From assembly GCA_021295695.1 (NCBI GenBank), contig JAGWBW010000001.1, positions 8,164-72,163 of the forward strand: 64,000 nt of DNA, given 5' to 3'. This DNA comes from Candidatus Latescibacterota bacterium. GTDB lineage: Bacteria > Latescibacterota > UBA2968. Positions 1 through 8,166 of the stretch are shown here, piece after piece (positions within the stretch are counted from its first letter, which is position 1; each line of letters opens with the position of its first letter). The notes under the pieces are model-generated. The model worked only from the letters and a program-made list of their open reading frames with translations, was not told the DNA's origin and made no database searches. Both the position numbers and the translations under genes were made by a program.

Positions 1-75
1 GATGCCGATGTCGCCGAGTGCTGCGCGCACATCGTCCAGCTTGTGGGGCTGGATGACTGCTGTGATGAGTTTCAT
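1..75 (-). CDS. glnB: P-II nitrogen regulatory protein, N-terminal fragment
   Basis: Reading the minus strand from the ATG at 75 gives 25 residues that run off the window edge: MKLITAVIQPHKLDDVRAAL followed by GDIGI. This is the characteristic start of P-II family proteins (GlnB/GlnK), small trimeric sensors of 2-oxoglutarate and ATP/ADP that tune glutamine synthetase and ammonium transport. A strong Shine-Dalgarno (AGGGAGG on the minus strand, 84-90) sits eight bases before the ATG, which fixes the start. The gene is divergent from the GH13 gene. GlnB cannot be told from GlnK because the T-loop and neighbours are outside the window. Confidence 0.85.
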   Translation of the reverse strand, partial: MKLITAVIQPHKLDDVRAALGDIGI

Positions 76-112
76 ACTGAATTCCTCCCTGAGGTAGTTG
101 GGGTGGCGTAAA

Positions 113-141
113 CTGACGATTGAATATATTAGGTGTATATT
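113..141 (+). promoter_or_regulatory. Predicted sigma-70 promoter of the GH13 gene
   Basis: A -35-like CTGACG (113-118), a 17-base spacer and a TATATT -10 (136-141) lie about 100 bases before the GH13 start. Transcription would begin near 148, which rules out an in-frame ATG at 98 as the start codon and favours the GTG at 242. Confidence 0.5.
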
Positions 142-241
142 TCTTCACCGTTTCTTATCTGTTAAATGCGTATTACAAAAGGTGAGATTTCCCCCACAAA
201 CTTTCGTATATTGTCCGGAGTGCATTGTACAAGGAGGACAT

Positions 242-2374
242 GTGGATAAGCGTTTAGAATTTAAATACAAATTGCACGAGCGATATGCTGTTCAGGCGTA
301 TGATAACGCGGATGTCTGGGCAGGTAATCTGACGGTTGATTTGGATGGTATTCGATATGATACAGTGATGGCTCGGGCATTTTTGATGCCTGATCGTGCA
401 GTAGAAGCGCGTGTTCGAGCTGAGTTATTTGTTGCGGATATCGATTTGGCTACCTGTCGCACGGGTGATGTAGAAGCGCGTTTGTGGACCGATGTGAATG
501 ATCGCGGATTTGTAGATGAGCGGGGTGAGTTTCGCACAGGTACAGGCTTTTATGTTTCTATGCGTATGATTGTAGATGGGGTGGGGCAACCCGTTCTTTC
601 GGGGAATAATCTGGTTTTCGAATCGGATGTGATTCAAATCGATCAGACGGGTGTTTTTCACTATACGGTCGAGTTTTCGGCTGATGATAAGGCACTGTCA
701 GATGCTTCAAAGGCGTGGATTTCGGTTAATGATATTGCACTGAATCGAGATGGGGTAATCGCGATCAGCCCCGAACAGGTTCGCCATTGTCTTTCAATTA
801 CCGAAGTCTGTGTGCGAAAAGTTGGTGCGCGTCTGGATGCAGATGGGCAATTCGTGAGTGGTACATTTTGCGATGTGACATCGCGGCTTGGAGAGATGCA
901 GACGGATGTGGTATATTTGCTTCCTTTTTTTGAACCCGGATTAGGAGATTTGCACACGGGACAGGATGTGCGAAAAGGCACGTTGGGAAGTGTTTATGCC
1001 GTGCGGGATTTTTATCGGATCGATCCGACTCTGGTCACGCCGCCAGAAAAAGTGGATATTCTTTCGCTGGTGTCGGATGGGCTGATTGTCGATTTGGATT
1101 TGCAGACGTTATTGCACGAGCGACAATTGTCGAGGTTGCGTAAGGTCGATGATTTTAACAATTTTCGCACATTCAAAGAACTGATTGATTGGGTCGGGCG
1201 CGATACGCTGATACAGTTGATTGGGCGTGCGGAATTGCGCGCGCTAACGCGGCGGGCACACGCACTGGGCAAGCAGGTGATTTTTGATCTGGTGTTGATG
1301 CAGACCAGTCGCGATTGTCCGTTGATTGAACAATATCCCGACTGGTATGTGATCGATGAGCACGGACAGCCCAAAATTCATCAGATTGCATGGCTGGTGT
1401 ATTCGGATGTGGCGTTGCTCGACCTGGCTTTTAACAGGCCCTTGCAAAATTATCTGTCGGGAATCGCGCCTTTTTGGATGCGTACTTGTGATCTGGATGG
1501 GGTGCGTATTGATGCGAGTCAAACTGTGGATCGACCATTTTTGAAGCAGATTAAGAACCGCATCAATACGGTTAAATCCGATGCGATCGTTTTGGGCGAA
1601 ACCCTGTGTGAGTTAAGCGAGGCGGTGGATATTCCGGTGGATATGATTTACGCATTGCTGGTGGATTTTCATCGGGATGCGGAGTACGGAAATCAGTATG
1701 CCGACTTTTTAGAGCGCACCTCGGGCACCTTTGCCCCTCGCACTGTGGCGATGGCCTATTTTGAGAACCACGATAGCCCGCGCGCGACAAAAATTTGGCG
1801 AGAACGCTATCATTCCCGGGTATTGGCACTGTTGCGCAATATCCAGTGTTCGCTGATCAATGCGACGGCGGGTACGGCACATTATGTGAATTTGGCCTAT
1901 GCTTTGGAGTGGGGTTCAGAATGGGGCGAGGAGGCGCGTACTGATTTTGAAGCATCCACATTGTTGCATCCAGAGTGGGTAGAGCAAGAACCCCATTCCC
2001 AGCTTGTTGCCGCTTATGAGGCGTTGCGTCAATTTGTGCGTCAGCGTCCTGAGTTGCAAACCGGGCATGTTTATTTTCATCGCAATATCGACTCTGAAGA
2101 TCGCGTTTTTGCCTATACCCGCTATACCCGGCATTCGGGATTGCTGGTGGCGCACAATCTGGATGCGCGTTTTGTCAGGGAAGTTGTCTGCCCCATTCAT
2201 CTCTTGTCAGATGTTTTGCTATTGCGTATAGATCGGGTTCCCGCGTACGATACATACCAATTTTTGAAATCGCAGGATGCGGAGCGATGTGCGATAGCAC
2301 TGACGGATGAGGGCGTGTCGATGAAATTACAACCCCTTCAGAGTGTGGTGATCGCATTAAAATTTCAAAGTTGA
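242..2374 (+). CDS. GH13-family alpha-glucan-active enzyme (GlgE-like features)
   Basis: A 710-residue glycoside hydrolase family 13 protein. The first ~210 residues look like a beta-rich N-terminal domain and are followed by the (beta/alpha)8 catalytic barrel. The usual GH13 catalytic residues are visible: nucleophile Asp in GVRIDAS (about residue 424), acid/base Glu in LGETL (about 453) and Asp in FENHD (about 511). Region I reads FDLVLMQTSRDCPL instead of the usual DxVxNH. That, with the following PDWYV, recalls maltosyltransferase GlgE rather than a plain amylase, but the substrate is not determined. The GTG at 242 is chosen because AAGGAGG at 231-237 precedes it and the predicted transcript starts near 148; the same frame is open from an ATG at 98. 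No signal peptide is seen, so it is probably cytoplasmic. Confidence 0.75.
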   Translation: MDKRLEFKYKLHERYAVQAYDNADVWAGNLTVDLDGIRYDTVMARAFLMPDRAVEARVRAELFVADIDLATCRTGDVEARLWTDVNDRGFVDERGEFRTGTGFYVSMRMIVDGVGQPVLSGNNLVFESDVIQIDQTGVFHYTVEFSADDKALSDASKAWISVNDIALNRDGVIAISPEQVRHCLSITEVCVRKVGARLDADGQFVSGTFCDVTSRLGEMQTDVVYLLPFFEPGLGDLHTGQDVRKGTLGSVYAVRDFYRIDPTLVTPPEKVDILSLVSDGLIVDLDLQTLLHERQLSRLRKVDDFNNFRTFKELIDWVGRDTLIQLIGRAELRALTRRAHALGKQVIFDLVLMQTSRDCPLIEQYPDWYVIDEHGQPKIHQIAWLVYSDVALLDLAFNRPLQNYLSGIAPFWMRTCDLDGVRIDASQTVDRPFLKQIKNRINTVKSDAIVLGETLCELSEAVDIPVDMIYALLVDFHRDAEYGNQYADFLERTSGTFAPRTVAMAYFENHDSPRATKIWRERYHSRVLALLRNIQCSLINATAGTAHYVNLAYALEWGSEWGEEARTDFEASTLLHPEWVEQEPHSQLVAAYEALRQFVRQRPELQTGHVYFHRNIDSEDRVFAYTRYTRHSGLLVAHNLDARFVREVVCPIHLLSDVLLLRIDRVPAYDTYQFLKSQDAERCAIALTDEGVSMKLQPLQSVVIALKFQS

Positions 2375-2476
2375 TGCAAAGGACACAAAACGGATATTAG
2401 AGGATGATGACACAGAACAACAGCGTACTCCATTGGGGGATTGTGTACCTCGTTTACCGCTCTATTTATCATCGCA

Positions 2477-2992
2477 TCAGGTGTCCAATGCTTGTTGAAA
2501 TGCCTCAAGGTCAGATACCTGTATCGCTGTGCGGAGCAACAGCTTGAGGTGTTGCACATCGTCCATGGCGGCAAGGCGATCCGCTATGGGATGCGATGGA
2601 GCGCATGCAAAGCGAATCTCCAATACTTCGAGGATATCTTCAATAGCACGTTCTTTAACCCCCTGCACAATACCTTCCTTACGCCCCGCTTCAAATCGCT
2701 CTTTGCGGTATTTTTCGCGGTATTTTTCGCGGTATTTTTCTACTGGAATAATCATAAGATGCCACCCTTCTATAAAAAAAAATGTTAAAGTAACAGCGGA
2801 AAGACCCACAGGACCAACTATTTTTATCCCTTCAAAAATTGCCTGATCCACACTGCCATCTTTGATAATATACCAAAGCACAAACGCCAACCCAAATACA
2901 AAGAACGCTAAGGCCATGCCCACAAACAATGTTCTCTCCGCGTCTCCAATACTCCAAATAGACACTCTTTCTGCTTCCGCTTTGTTTGCCAT
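2477..2992 (-). CDS. Two-TM membrane protein with Rpn-nuclease-like C-terminal tail
   Basis: A 171-residue protein of unknown function. Two hydrophobic segments (about residues 22-43 and 58-80) are followed by a charged helix with a tandem KYREKYREKYRKER stretch and FEAGRKEGIVQGVKER, then a tail resembling the C-terminus of Rpn/YhgA-type transposase-like nucleases (ILEVLEIRF...LKLLLRTAIQVSDLEAFQQAL). The PD-(D/E)XK nuclease domain normally found before such a tail is absent; here the tail is joined to membrane helices. AAAGGAG precedes the ATG at 2992. It is convergent with the GH13 gene, with no obvious terminator between. A tail-like pairing or anchoring role is only a guess. Confidence 0.6.
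   Translation of the reverse strand: MANKAEAERVSIWSIGDAERTLFVGMALAFFVFGLAFVLWYIIKDGSVDQAIFEGIKIVGPVGLSAVTLTFFFIEGWHLMIIPVEKYREKYREKYRKERFEAGRKEGIVQGVKERAIEDILEVLEIRFACAPSHPIADRLAAMDDVQHLKLLLRTAIQVSDLEAFQQALDT
2705..2740. repeat. Three perfect 12-bp tandem repeats
   Basis: GCGGTATTTTTC occurs three times in a row (2705-2716, 2717-2728, 2729-2740). It encodes the KYRE repeats of the minus-strand two-TM protein. The unit is a multiple of three, so copy-number change would lengthen or shorten the helix in frame. Confidence 0.9.
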
Positions 2993-3277
2993 TTATCATA
3001 GCTCCTTTCGAAAAGTATAACAAAACGAGATTTGGAACACACCATTGGGACTTGCAAATTTTATGCCAGAAAACGCGGTGATCCGAGAATTGGCGATAAA
3101 TAGCCCGTATAAACGCGAAAAGTGCCTTATTATGTCCTCAATACGCCGTATTTCGTGTGATTTACAACTCGATTTGGCGATTGCCAGTTGACTGCCGATG
3201 GATTAAAGGGTGAAAGAGTGTAAATTTTGAGCGGTGAGAGGGAAGCAAAGTGAAAGATATGTACATCAGAGGGTTCG
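2993..3277. other. Intergenic region, no gene seen
   Basis: About 285 bases between the divergent two-TM gene and the promoter of the heparinase gene. No convincing ORF or RNA gene is seen; it presumably carries the unrecognised promoter of the minus-strand gene. Confidence 0.5.
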
Positions 3278-3306
3278 TTGACACCCTTTTGGCTCTGGAC
3301 TATATT
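3278..3306 (+). promoter_or_regulatory. Near-consensus sigma-70 promoter of the lyase-esterase operon
   Basis: TTGACA (3278-3283), exactly 17 bases, then TATATT (3301-3306). The transcript would start near 3313, leaving a leader of about 145 bases. That leader contains a 7-bp hairpin (GATGTGG 3361-3367 with CCACATC 3377-3383) of unknown use. Confidence 0.75.
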
Positions 3307-3459
3307 GTGGGCAATCGCAGGAGAACAGGTGCGGAAGACAGCTCCTCATATTTGGTACGAGATGTGGGCTACAATGCCACATCCCATAGAGACAGGGCTT
3401 GCAAATTTTGTCGCGTGGCATCAAAAAGATTAAAATATGAATAATAGGGAGGCATGGCT

Positions 3460-5415
3460 ATGAGTTCAGTTCTGGAGTACCCAGCAGGCGCGGATCAAAT
3501 TGATCACGAGATGCCTTTGGCGTCATTTGATCCTGGACGAATTTTGGAAAAATTAGATCTGACGGGTTTGGAGGCGGCAAAACGGGCTGCGGATGCTGGG
3601 GATCGAAGTGGCGCACTTGTAGTGCTGCGCGATTATTATCGGGCGAAATATCCAATAGGTGAGGCGTCTGGGGAAGGCGATTTTACAACAGCCGACAAAA
3701 TATGTCAGCGCATTATTCAGTGGGGTCCCTATGAAGAGGCGCGTTATGGCGATGATTTTGACTGGGAATGGGATCCCCGTGGCGATATTGAATGGGTTGC
3801 GGCTGTGTACCGTTTTTATTGGGCTGCACCGCTCGCACAGGCTTATGCTGCGACGCGCGATGAGAAATACGCCCGGACATTTGTGGAGATGACGACCGAT
3901 TGGATTTCAAAACATCCACTAAGAAATCACACCAAAACCCATTCCGTTTATACGTACTGGAAGGGGTTTGTCTGGCTGGATATTCAGACGGGTATTCGGG
4001 CGACGAATATCTGTTCGGCATTTCGCAGTTTGGTTCATGCCGAGGCATTTACGCCCGAGTTTCTCGGTCTGTTGCTGGCAAGTCTGTACGATCATCAGGT
4101 TAAGACAAAGCTGATTCCAATGGGGCTGATTCACAATAAGGCCGTGTTTGAACAGCGGGGATTTATCAATATTGCCTATACGTTCCGGGAGTTTGTGGAA
4201 TCGCATGAGTGGATGGAATTGGCACTGGAGCGCGTCGAAGAGAATTTTCTGGCGCAGACAACAACAGATGGCGTTCAGCGAGAGTGGTCTTTTGGATATC
4301 ATGTGGGTGTGTTGCGGGATGCTGTGGAGATATTTGGTCGCATGGATGATTTTGAGATTGAGATTCCAGAGGCGTTCCGAGCGCGCGTGCGGTTGATGCA
4401 CGATTATATTTTTTGGATTGCGTCACCCGATTTGGGTGCGCCGATGTTTGGGGATGGGTCGCGTGCGTTGATGGAGACGGATGATCGCTCAAAGTGGGGA
4501 CTTTATGGCTCACTTGTCGAGGCTACAGAATTGCTGGGTGATCCCAAATACGCTGCGCGGGCGACTCTGGATCGCGAATTTTTGCCCGATCACAAGAGCC
4601 GTGCATTTCAAGAGGCTGGTTTGTATGTGATGCGCGACGATTGGGGCCCCGACCAGATTCACATGGCGCTGCATTGTTCGCCGCCCGCTATTTCGAGCCA
4701 CGATCAACCGGATAATGGGACGTTTGAATTGTACGCTTACGGGCGCTGGTTGATGCCTGATACGGGTTTTTATACTTATGGTCACGATGCAGAAGGCCGC
4801 GCCTGGCACCGACAAACGACGGTGCATCAGACTTTGACCTTAGATGGCGGTGATACGTCCGATGATGGGCGGCATTTGTTGTGGGTGTCAGAAGGGGCTG
4901 ATAGCGATGTGCTGGTTGTGGAAAATGGATCGTATCCAGGACTGGTTCACCGCCGTTCGGTGTGGTTTGTCAATCGACAGTTTTTCGCGTTTTTGGACGA
5001 AGCGATTGGCAATGTTCCCGGTCAACTGGATTTGCATTTCCAATTTGCGCCCGGCGATGTGGTGTTTGACGAGGCGGGAAGGCGTGCTTTTACGCAATTT
5101 GACGATGCAAATGTGCTGGTGCAGGCTGGTGCAAATTGCGAGACGTGTATGGCGGAAGAAGAGGGCTGGTTTGCATGGACTTATGGTTCGCGCGTGCCGC
5201 GCAAAGCATTTCGTTTCGCGCTGAACGAGCAGGCATCCACGGCGTTTTTAACTGTGGTTGCGCCCTATCGCGGGACAGATGTTCCCGGTGTTGCAACCGA
5301 ATTGCCCAGGGTATTTCGCGCTGGGGATGACCGCGTTGAATTGACTGTTGAGGCATTTAAAAAAACATGGACGCTTGGACGAGATCTATCTTCAGGCGAG
5401 GCATGGGTGTATTAA
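3460..5415 (+). CDS. Heparinase II/III-family polysaccharide lyase
   Basis: A 651-residue protein with the two-part architecture of heparinase II/III-type lyases. An alpha-helical toroid fills about residues 1-340, rich in W/Y (DWEWDPRGDIEW, WKGFVWLDIQTG), followed by a beta-sheet domain. The family signature lies near residue 412 (SSHDQPDNGTFELYAYGRW, then MPDTGFYTYG and WHRQTTVHQTLTLDG). Such enzymes cleave uronate-containing polysaccharides by beta-elimination; the substrate (glycosaminoglycan, alginate or other) is not readable here. No signal peptide is visible, unusual for an extracellular lyase and suggesting action on imported oligosaccharides. Two ATGs occur, at 3454 and 3460; GGGAGG at 3447-3452 is well spaced only for 3460. 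The SGNH hydrolase follows 20 bases downstream, likely in one operon. Confidence 0.8.
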   Translation: MSSVLEYPAGADQIDHEMPLASFDPGRILEKLDLTGLEAAKRAADAGDRSGALVVLRDYYRAKYPIGEASGEGDFTTADKICQRIIQWGPYEEARYGDDFDWEWDPRGDIEWVAAVYRFYWAAPLAQAYAATRDEKYARTFVEMTTDWISKHPLRNHTKTHSVYTYWKGFVWLDIQTGIRATNICSAFRSLVHAEAFTPEFLGLLLASLYDHQVKTKLIPMGLIHNKAVFEQRGFINIAYTFREFVESHEWMELALERVEENFLAQTTTDGVQREWSFGYHVGVLRDAVEIFGRMDDFEIEIPEAFRARVRLMHDYIFWIASPDLGAPMFGDGSRALMETDDRSKWGLYGSLVEATELLGDPKYAARATLDREFLPDHKSRAFQEAGLYVMRDDWGPDQIHMALHCSPPAISSHDQPDNGTFELYAYGRWLMPDTGFYTYGHDAEGRAWHRQTTVHQTLTLDGGDTSDDGRHLLWVSEGADSDVLVVENGSYPGLVHRRSVWFVNRQFFAFLDEAIGNVPGQLDLHFQFAPGDVVFDEAGRRAFTQFDDANVLVQAGANCETCMAEEEGWFAWTYGSRVPRKAFRFALNEQASTAFLTVVAPYRGTDVPGVATELPRVFRAGDDRVELTVEAFKKTWTLGRDLSSGEAWVY

Positions 5416-5435
5416 CGCAAAATAGGAGTTTTTTT

Positions 5436-6503
5436 ATGATTCACGACAATGTTGAATTTCACAATGTAGCAGAACTGCGAGAAATTGAAGGGAGAGATGG
5501 ACTTCGGGTGCAGCGCGTGCCCGAAGATGTGCGGTTGTGTTTGAATGCAGGTGCCCAGGAGCGCATGTTGAGTCCGGCGGGGTCGGAGATCCGTTTTGTG
5601 AGCGCGGGTAATAAGGTCAATGTGACGCTGTCCAGCCCGGGCGGGTCGGCTGAAGTAATTCCGTTTTTTGGCCCTTTTCAAGGGAAAGAGCGTTTTCAAA
5701 TTGGGAAAGAGCCGAGGACGTTGGAATTGACTTATCCTGCAAGACTGAAGACGATTGAATCTGAGGCGGTGCGGGATTTGCCTTTTTCGCGCGATGTGTG
5801 GCGCCTGGTTCTGAGAAATACCAGTTTGCACTATCACAGTATCGAGGGCGAAGGATTTCGCCCGCCCACGGTTGACGAATTGCCAAAGCGGCGGTATTTG
5901 AGTTATGGCACGTCAATTACACACGGCGCATCGGCTACGGCTATGCATTTGACCTATGTGAGTCAGGTGGCGTGGCGTTTGGGAGCGGATTTGATCAATT
6001 TGGGCGTGGGCGGATCGGCTTATTGCGAACGCGAATTGGCTGATTATATTGCAGCGCGTGAAGATTGGGATGTGGCGACGCTGGCTTTGTCGGTCAATAT
6101 GATGGGTGCGGGGTTTTCTCTGTCAGAATTTTCCGAGCGCGTGACGTATATGGTAAATGTGGTTGCAGGCGCGAATCCCGACCGTCCCGTGGGATGTATT
6201 ACGATTTATCCGCATTTTAGAGAATTTTGTGGCGATGCCGAAGAACGCGAAAGGACAGCGGCTTTCAGGCAGGCATTGCGAGATGCGGTGGATGGTTGTC
6301 CCCATGAGAATGCACATTTGATTGAAGGGGCAGAAATGTTGAGCAATATCGGTGGGTTGACAGTGGATCTGATTCATCCAGGAGACCACGGGATGATCGA
6401 GATGGGAGAGCGCGTTGCGGGGAGGTTGGAGCCTCTGTTAGATCGCGATGCGCGAGGCGGGACCATTAGAAAGGTCAGGAAGATTAGAAAGATAAAAAAA
6501 TAA
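5436..6503 (+). CDS. SGNH/GDSL-type hydrolase (probable carbohydrate esterase)
   Basis: A 355-residue protein with a lead-in beta domain (about 1-145) and an SGNH hydrolase core. Block I reads YGTSITHG, with the nucleophilic Ser near residue 159; a Gly block (LGVGGSAY) follows, and the catalytic Asp-His pair is in DLIHPGDHG (about 311-314). SGNH enzymes commonly remove acetyl or other ester groups from glycans, which fits its place directly behind the heparinase-type lyase. The start at 5436 is preceded by AGGAG; the frame is open further upstream into the lyase gene, but that would add residues unlike the family. The extreme C-terminus is a lysine/arginine-rich tail (KVRKIRKIKK). Activity is inferred from the family, the exact ester is unknown. 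Confidence 0.75.
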   Translation: MIHDNVEFHNVAELREIEGRDGLRVQRVPEDVRLCLNAGAQERMLSPAGSEIRFVSAGNKVNVTLSSPGGSAEVIPFFGPFQGKERFQIGKEPRTLELTYPARLKTIESEAVRDLPFSRDVWRLVLRNTSLHYHSIEGEGFRPPTVDELPKRRYLSYGTSITHGASATAMHLTYVSQVAWRLGADLINLGVGGSAYCERELADYIAAREDWDVATLALSVNMMGAGFSLSEFSERVTYMVNVVAGANPDRPVGCITIYPHFREFCGDAEERERTAAFRQALRDAVDGCPHENAHLIEGAEMLSNIGGLTVDLIHPGDHGMIEMGERVAGRLEPLLDRDARGGTIRKVRKIRKIKK

Positions 6504-6526
6504 AATAGAAATCGGTTTTTTGCTAT

Positions 6527-6577
6527 AAAACACAAGCTTGGATGAACTCTGAAGAAGTTCATCCAAGCTTGTGTTTT
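6527..6577. terminator. Bidirectional intrinsic terminator, 22-bp perfect stem
   Basis: Two perfectly complementary 22-base arms (6527-6548 and 6556-6577) enclose a 7-base loop, with AAAA at the left edge and TTTT plus further T-rich sequence at the right. It sits between the convergent SGNH gene and frdD and should stop transcription from both sides. Confidence 0.9.
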
Positions 6578-6594
6578 ATTTTATTTGAGATGGC

Positions 6595-6957
6595 TTAGAG
6601 CAATACCCACAAGATGTAGAGGACTACCGCTGTGCCTGCCAGTGCGCCGCCATAGCAGAGAACGGGCAGGACTTTGGCGAGGCTGTGCAATCCGATTTCG
6701 GCGAGGGTGAAGCGGATTCGATGAGCCGCGTGGTAGAGGGGGAAGATAAGCAGGACACAGAGATAGAGTTTGACTAACGGATTTTGGAGCAGTGCTGTTA
6801 TTCGCTCGTAAGACAGAAGTTCGGGGTCTATAAGCCCCAGTGGAACAGCCAGACCACATAAAAAAATGTGGATGGGTATGAGGAGTGCGGCAATAACACC
6901 ACCTTGAGAGAACATGCCCCACCAGAAGGGTTCGCTTTTGTGTTCTTTGTAATTCAC
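6595..6957 (-). CDS. frdD: Fumarate reductase membrane anchor subunit D
   Basis: A 120-residue hydrophobic protein with three membrane segments, close in length to E. coli FrdD (119). Shared features include PFWWGMFSQGGV near the N-terminus, LGLIDPELLSYERI in the middle and HAAHRIRF. FrdD and FrdC anchor the FrdAB catalytic dimer in the inner membrane and form the quinone site of quinol:fumarate reductase. It is the last gene of frdABCD, 15 bases after frdC, and is followed by the strong terminator. Confidence 0.88.
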   Translation of the reverse strand: MNYKEHKSEPFWWGMFSQGGVIAALLIPIHIFLCGLAVPLGLIDPELLSYERITALLQNPLVKLYLCVLLIFPLYHAAHRIRFTLAEIGLHSLAKVLPVLCYGGALAGTAVVLYILWVLL

Positions 6958-6972
6958 AGCGATATCCTCGGT

Positions 6973-7407
6973 CTAAAGAGTTAGGAATAGGTAGGCGATG
7001 ACACAGGTTGCAACAATCCACGCGCCATAAGACCCCAGTGCAATAAAAATGGGTGGCAGGGTCTTTGTGCCAATTTTAACGAGGCCACGTCCGGCCGCCT
7101 GCATTTTGGTCGTTAGCCCCAACCATGTCCAGCTATGATAAAGGGCGAAGAGCAGGGCGATAACAAAAAAGACAATAAAGGGACCCGATCTGAGAGATTC
7201 CTGAAAAGCAGCGTGTGCATCTGGCCCTTTTGTCAGGAGAAAAATTTCGTAGGTAAAGATTACTACGTACAGGGCAACGAATACGCTTGTGAGTTCGCGG
7301 AGCAAGAACATAAAATATCTGCGATTAAAATGTCCGCGGTCGCGCAGCCACCAGGCCTTGGATATGGGGCGCGTATAGGTTTTGGTCGTTTCAGAGTCGA
7401 GCATCAT
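6973..7407 (-). CDS. frdC: Fumarate reductase membrane anchor subunit C
   Basis: A 144-residue three-helix membrane protein matching Frd[28 protein letters not shown] at the N-terminus (key residues R, W, Y) and [11 protein letters not shown] in the second half, where the family carries a quinone-site region. The reading frame is open further upstream inside frdB, but the start at 7407 overlaps the frdB stop as ATGA, typical translational coupling; the next codon (7404) is also ATG. It partners FrdD as the anchor of the FrdAB dimer. Confidence 0.87.
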   Translation of the reverse strand: MMLDSETTKTYTRPISKAWWLRDRGHFNRRYFMFLLRELTSVFVALYVVIFTYEIFLLTKGPDAHAAFQESLRSGPFIVFFVIALLFALYHSWTWLGLTTKMQAAGRGLVKIGTKTLPPIFIALGSYGAWIVATCVIAYLFLTL

Positions 7408-8156
7408 TTTTTGTTTCCCCAGGGCATGACAAGCGATTTGAGGCGGTTGGTTGTGGTTGCCACTTTGGTCTGTTGAATGGCTTCTGCGGGATCGACGTGT
7501 TTGGGGCAAACGACGGAGCATTCACCCACATACGTGCATTCCCAGATGCCTTCTTTGCTGGCAATGACGTGTTGACGCTGTTGATTGCCTTCATCTCGGG
7601 AATCGAGGTTGTAGCGGTGGCCCAGGGCTATTGCGGCCGGGCCGACGAAGTCGTGTTCGAGGCCATAGACCGGGCAGGCCGCGTAACAGAGCATGCAGTT
7701 GATGCACTGGCTGAATTGTTTGTAATCTTTGAGCTGATCTGGCGTCTGGAGGTATTCCCCTTCGGACACGGGTTTTTCTTCTTCTCGAATGATCCAGGGT
7801 TTGACTGCTTTGAGTTTGTCCATAAAATCGGTCATGTCGGTGACGAGATCGCGGACAATGGGGAAGTTGACCAGGGGCTCCACATGCATTTCGTTGGGAT
7901 AATAGTCGCGCAACATCGCGGCACAGGTGAGTTTGGGTTCGCCATTGACCATCATGCCGCAACTGCCGCACACGCCCATGCGGCAAGACCAGCGGAATGA
8001 GAGCGTGCCGTCGATGTGGTCTTTGATGTGGTTGAGCGCGTCGAGAACGACCCAGTCGTCGCGAAATTCAACTTCGTAAGTCTGTTCGGTCGGCTCGTCC
8101 TCTTCTTCGGGGCGATAGCGCAATACCGTGATTTTTATGGTTCGGAGATCGCTCAT
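7404..8156 (-). CDS. frdB: Fumarate reductase iron-sulfur subunit B
   Basis: A 250-residue electron-transfer subunit. An N-terminal plant-type ferredoxin domain carries the [2Fe-2S] ligands in [10 protein letters not shown]; the C-terminal domain carries the [4Fe-4S]/[3Fe-4S] motifs [15 protein letters not shown] and [17 protein letters not shown]. It passes electrons from membrane quinol to the FAD of FrdA during fumarate respiration, or the reverse in succinate oxidation. The start is ten bases after frdA. Together with E. coli-type C and D subunits, the naming as Frd rather than Sdh is reasonable; the direction in vivo cannot be read from sequence. Confidence 0.92.
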   Translation of the reverse strand: MSDLRTIKITVLRYRPEEEDEPTEQTYEVEFRDDWVVLDALNHIKDHIDGTLSFRWSCRMGVCGSCGMMVNGEPKLTCAAMLRDYYPNEMHVEPLVNFPIVRDLVTDMTDFMDKLKAVKPWIIREEEKPVSEGEYLQTPDQLKDYKQFSQCINCMLCYAACPVYGLEHDFVGPAAIALGHRYNLDSRDEGNQQRQHVIASKEGIWECTYVGECSVVCPKHVDPAEAIQQTKVATTTNRLKSLVMPWGNKK

Positions 8157-8166
8157 AGATTTTCCT

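Noticed and set aside
2441-2846. Plus-strand ORFs (115 and 105 codons)
   Set aside because: Antisense to the two-TM protein; their YFSRYFSRYF or FAVFFAVFF repeats are the 12-bp tandem repeat read in the wrong frame.
3250-3444. 64-codon ORF before the heparinase gene
   Set aside because: It begins upstream of and runs across a near-consensus promoter (3278-3306), has no ribosome-binding site and no family-like sequence.
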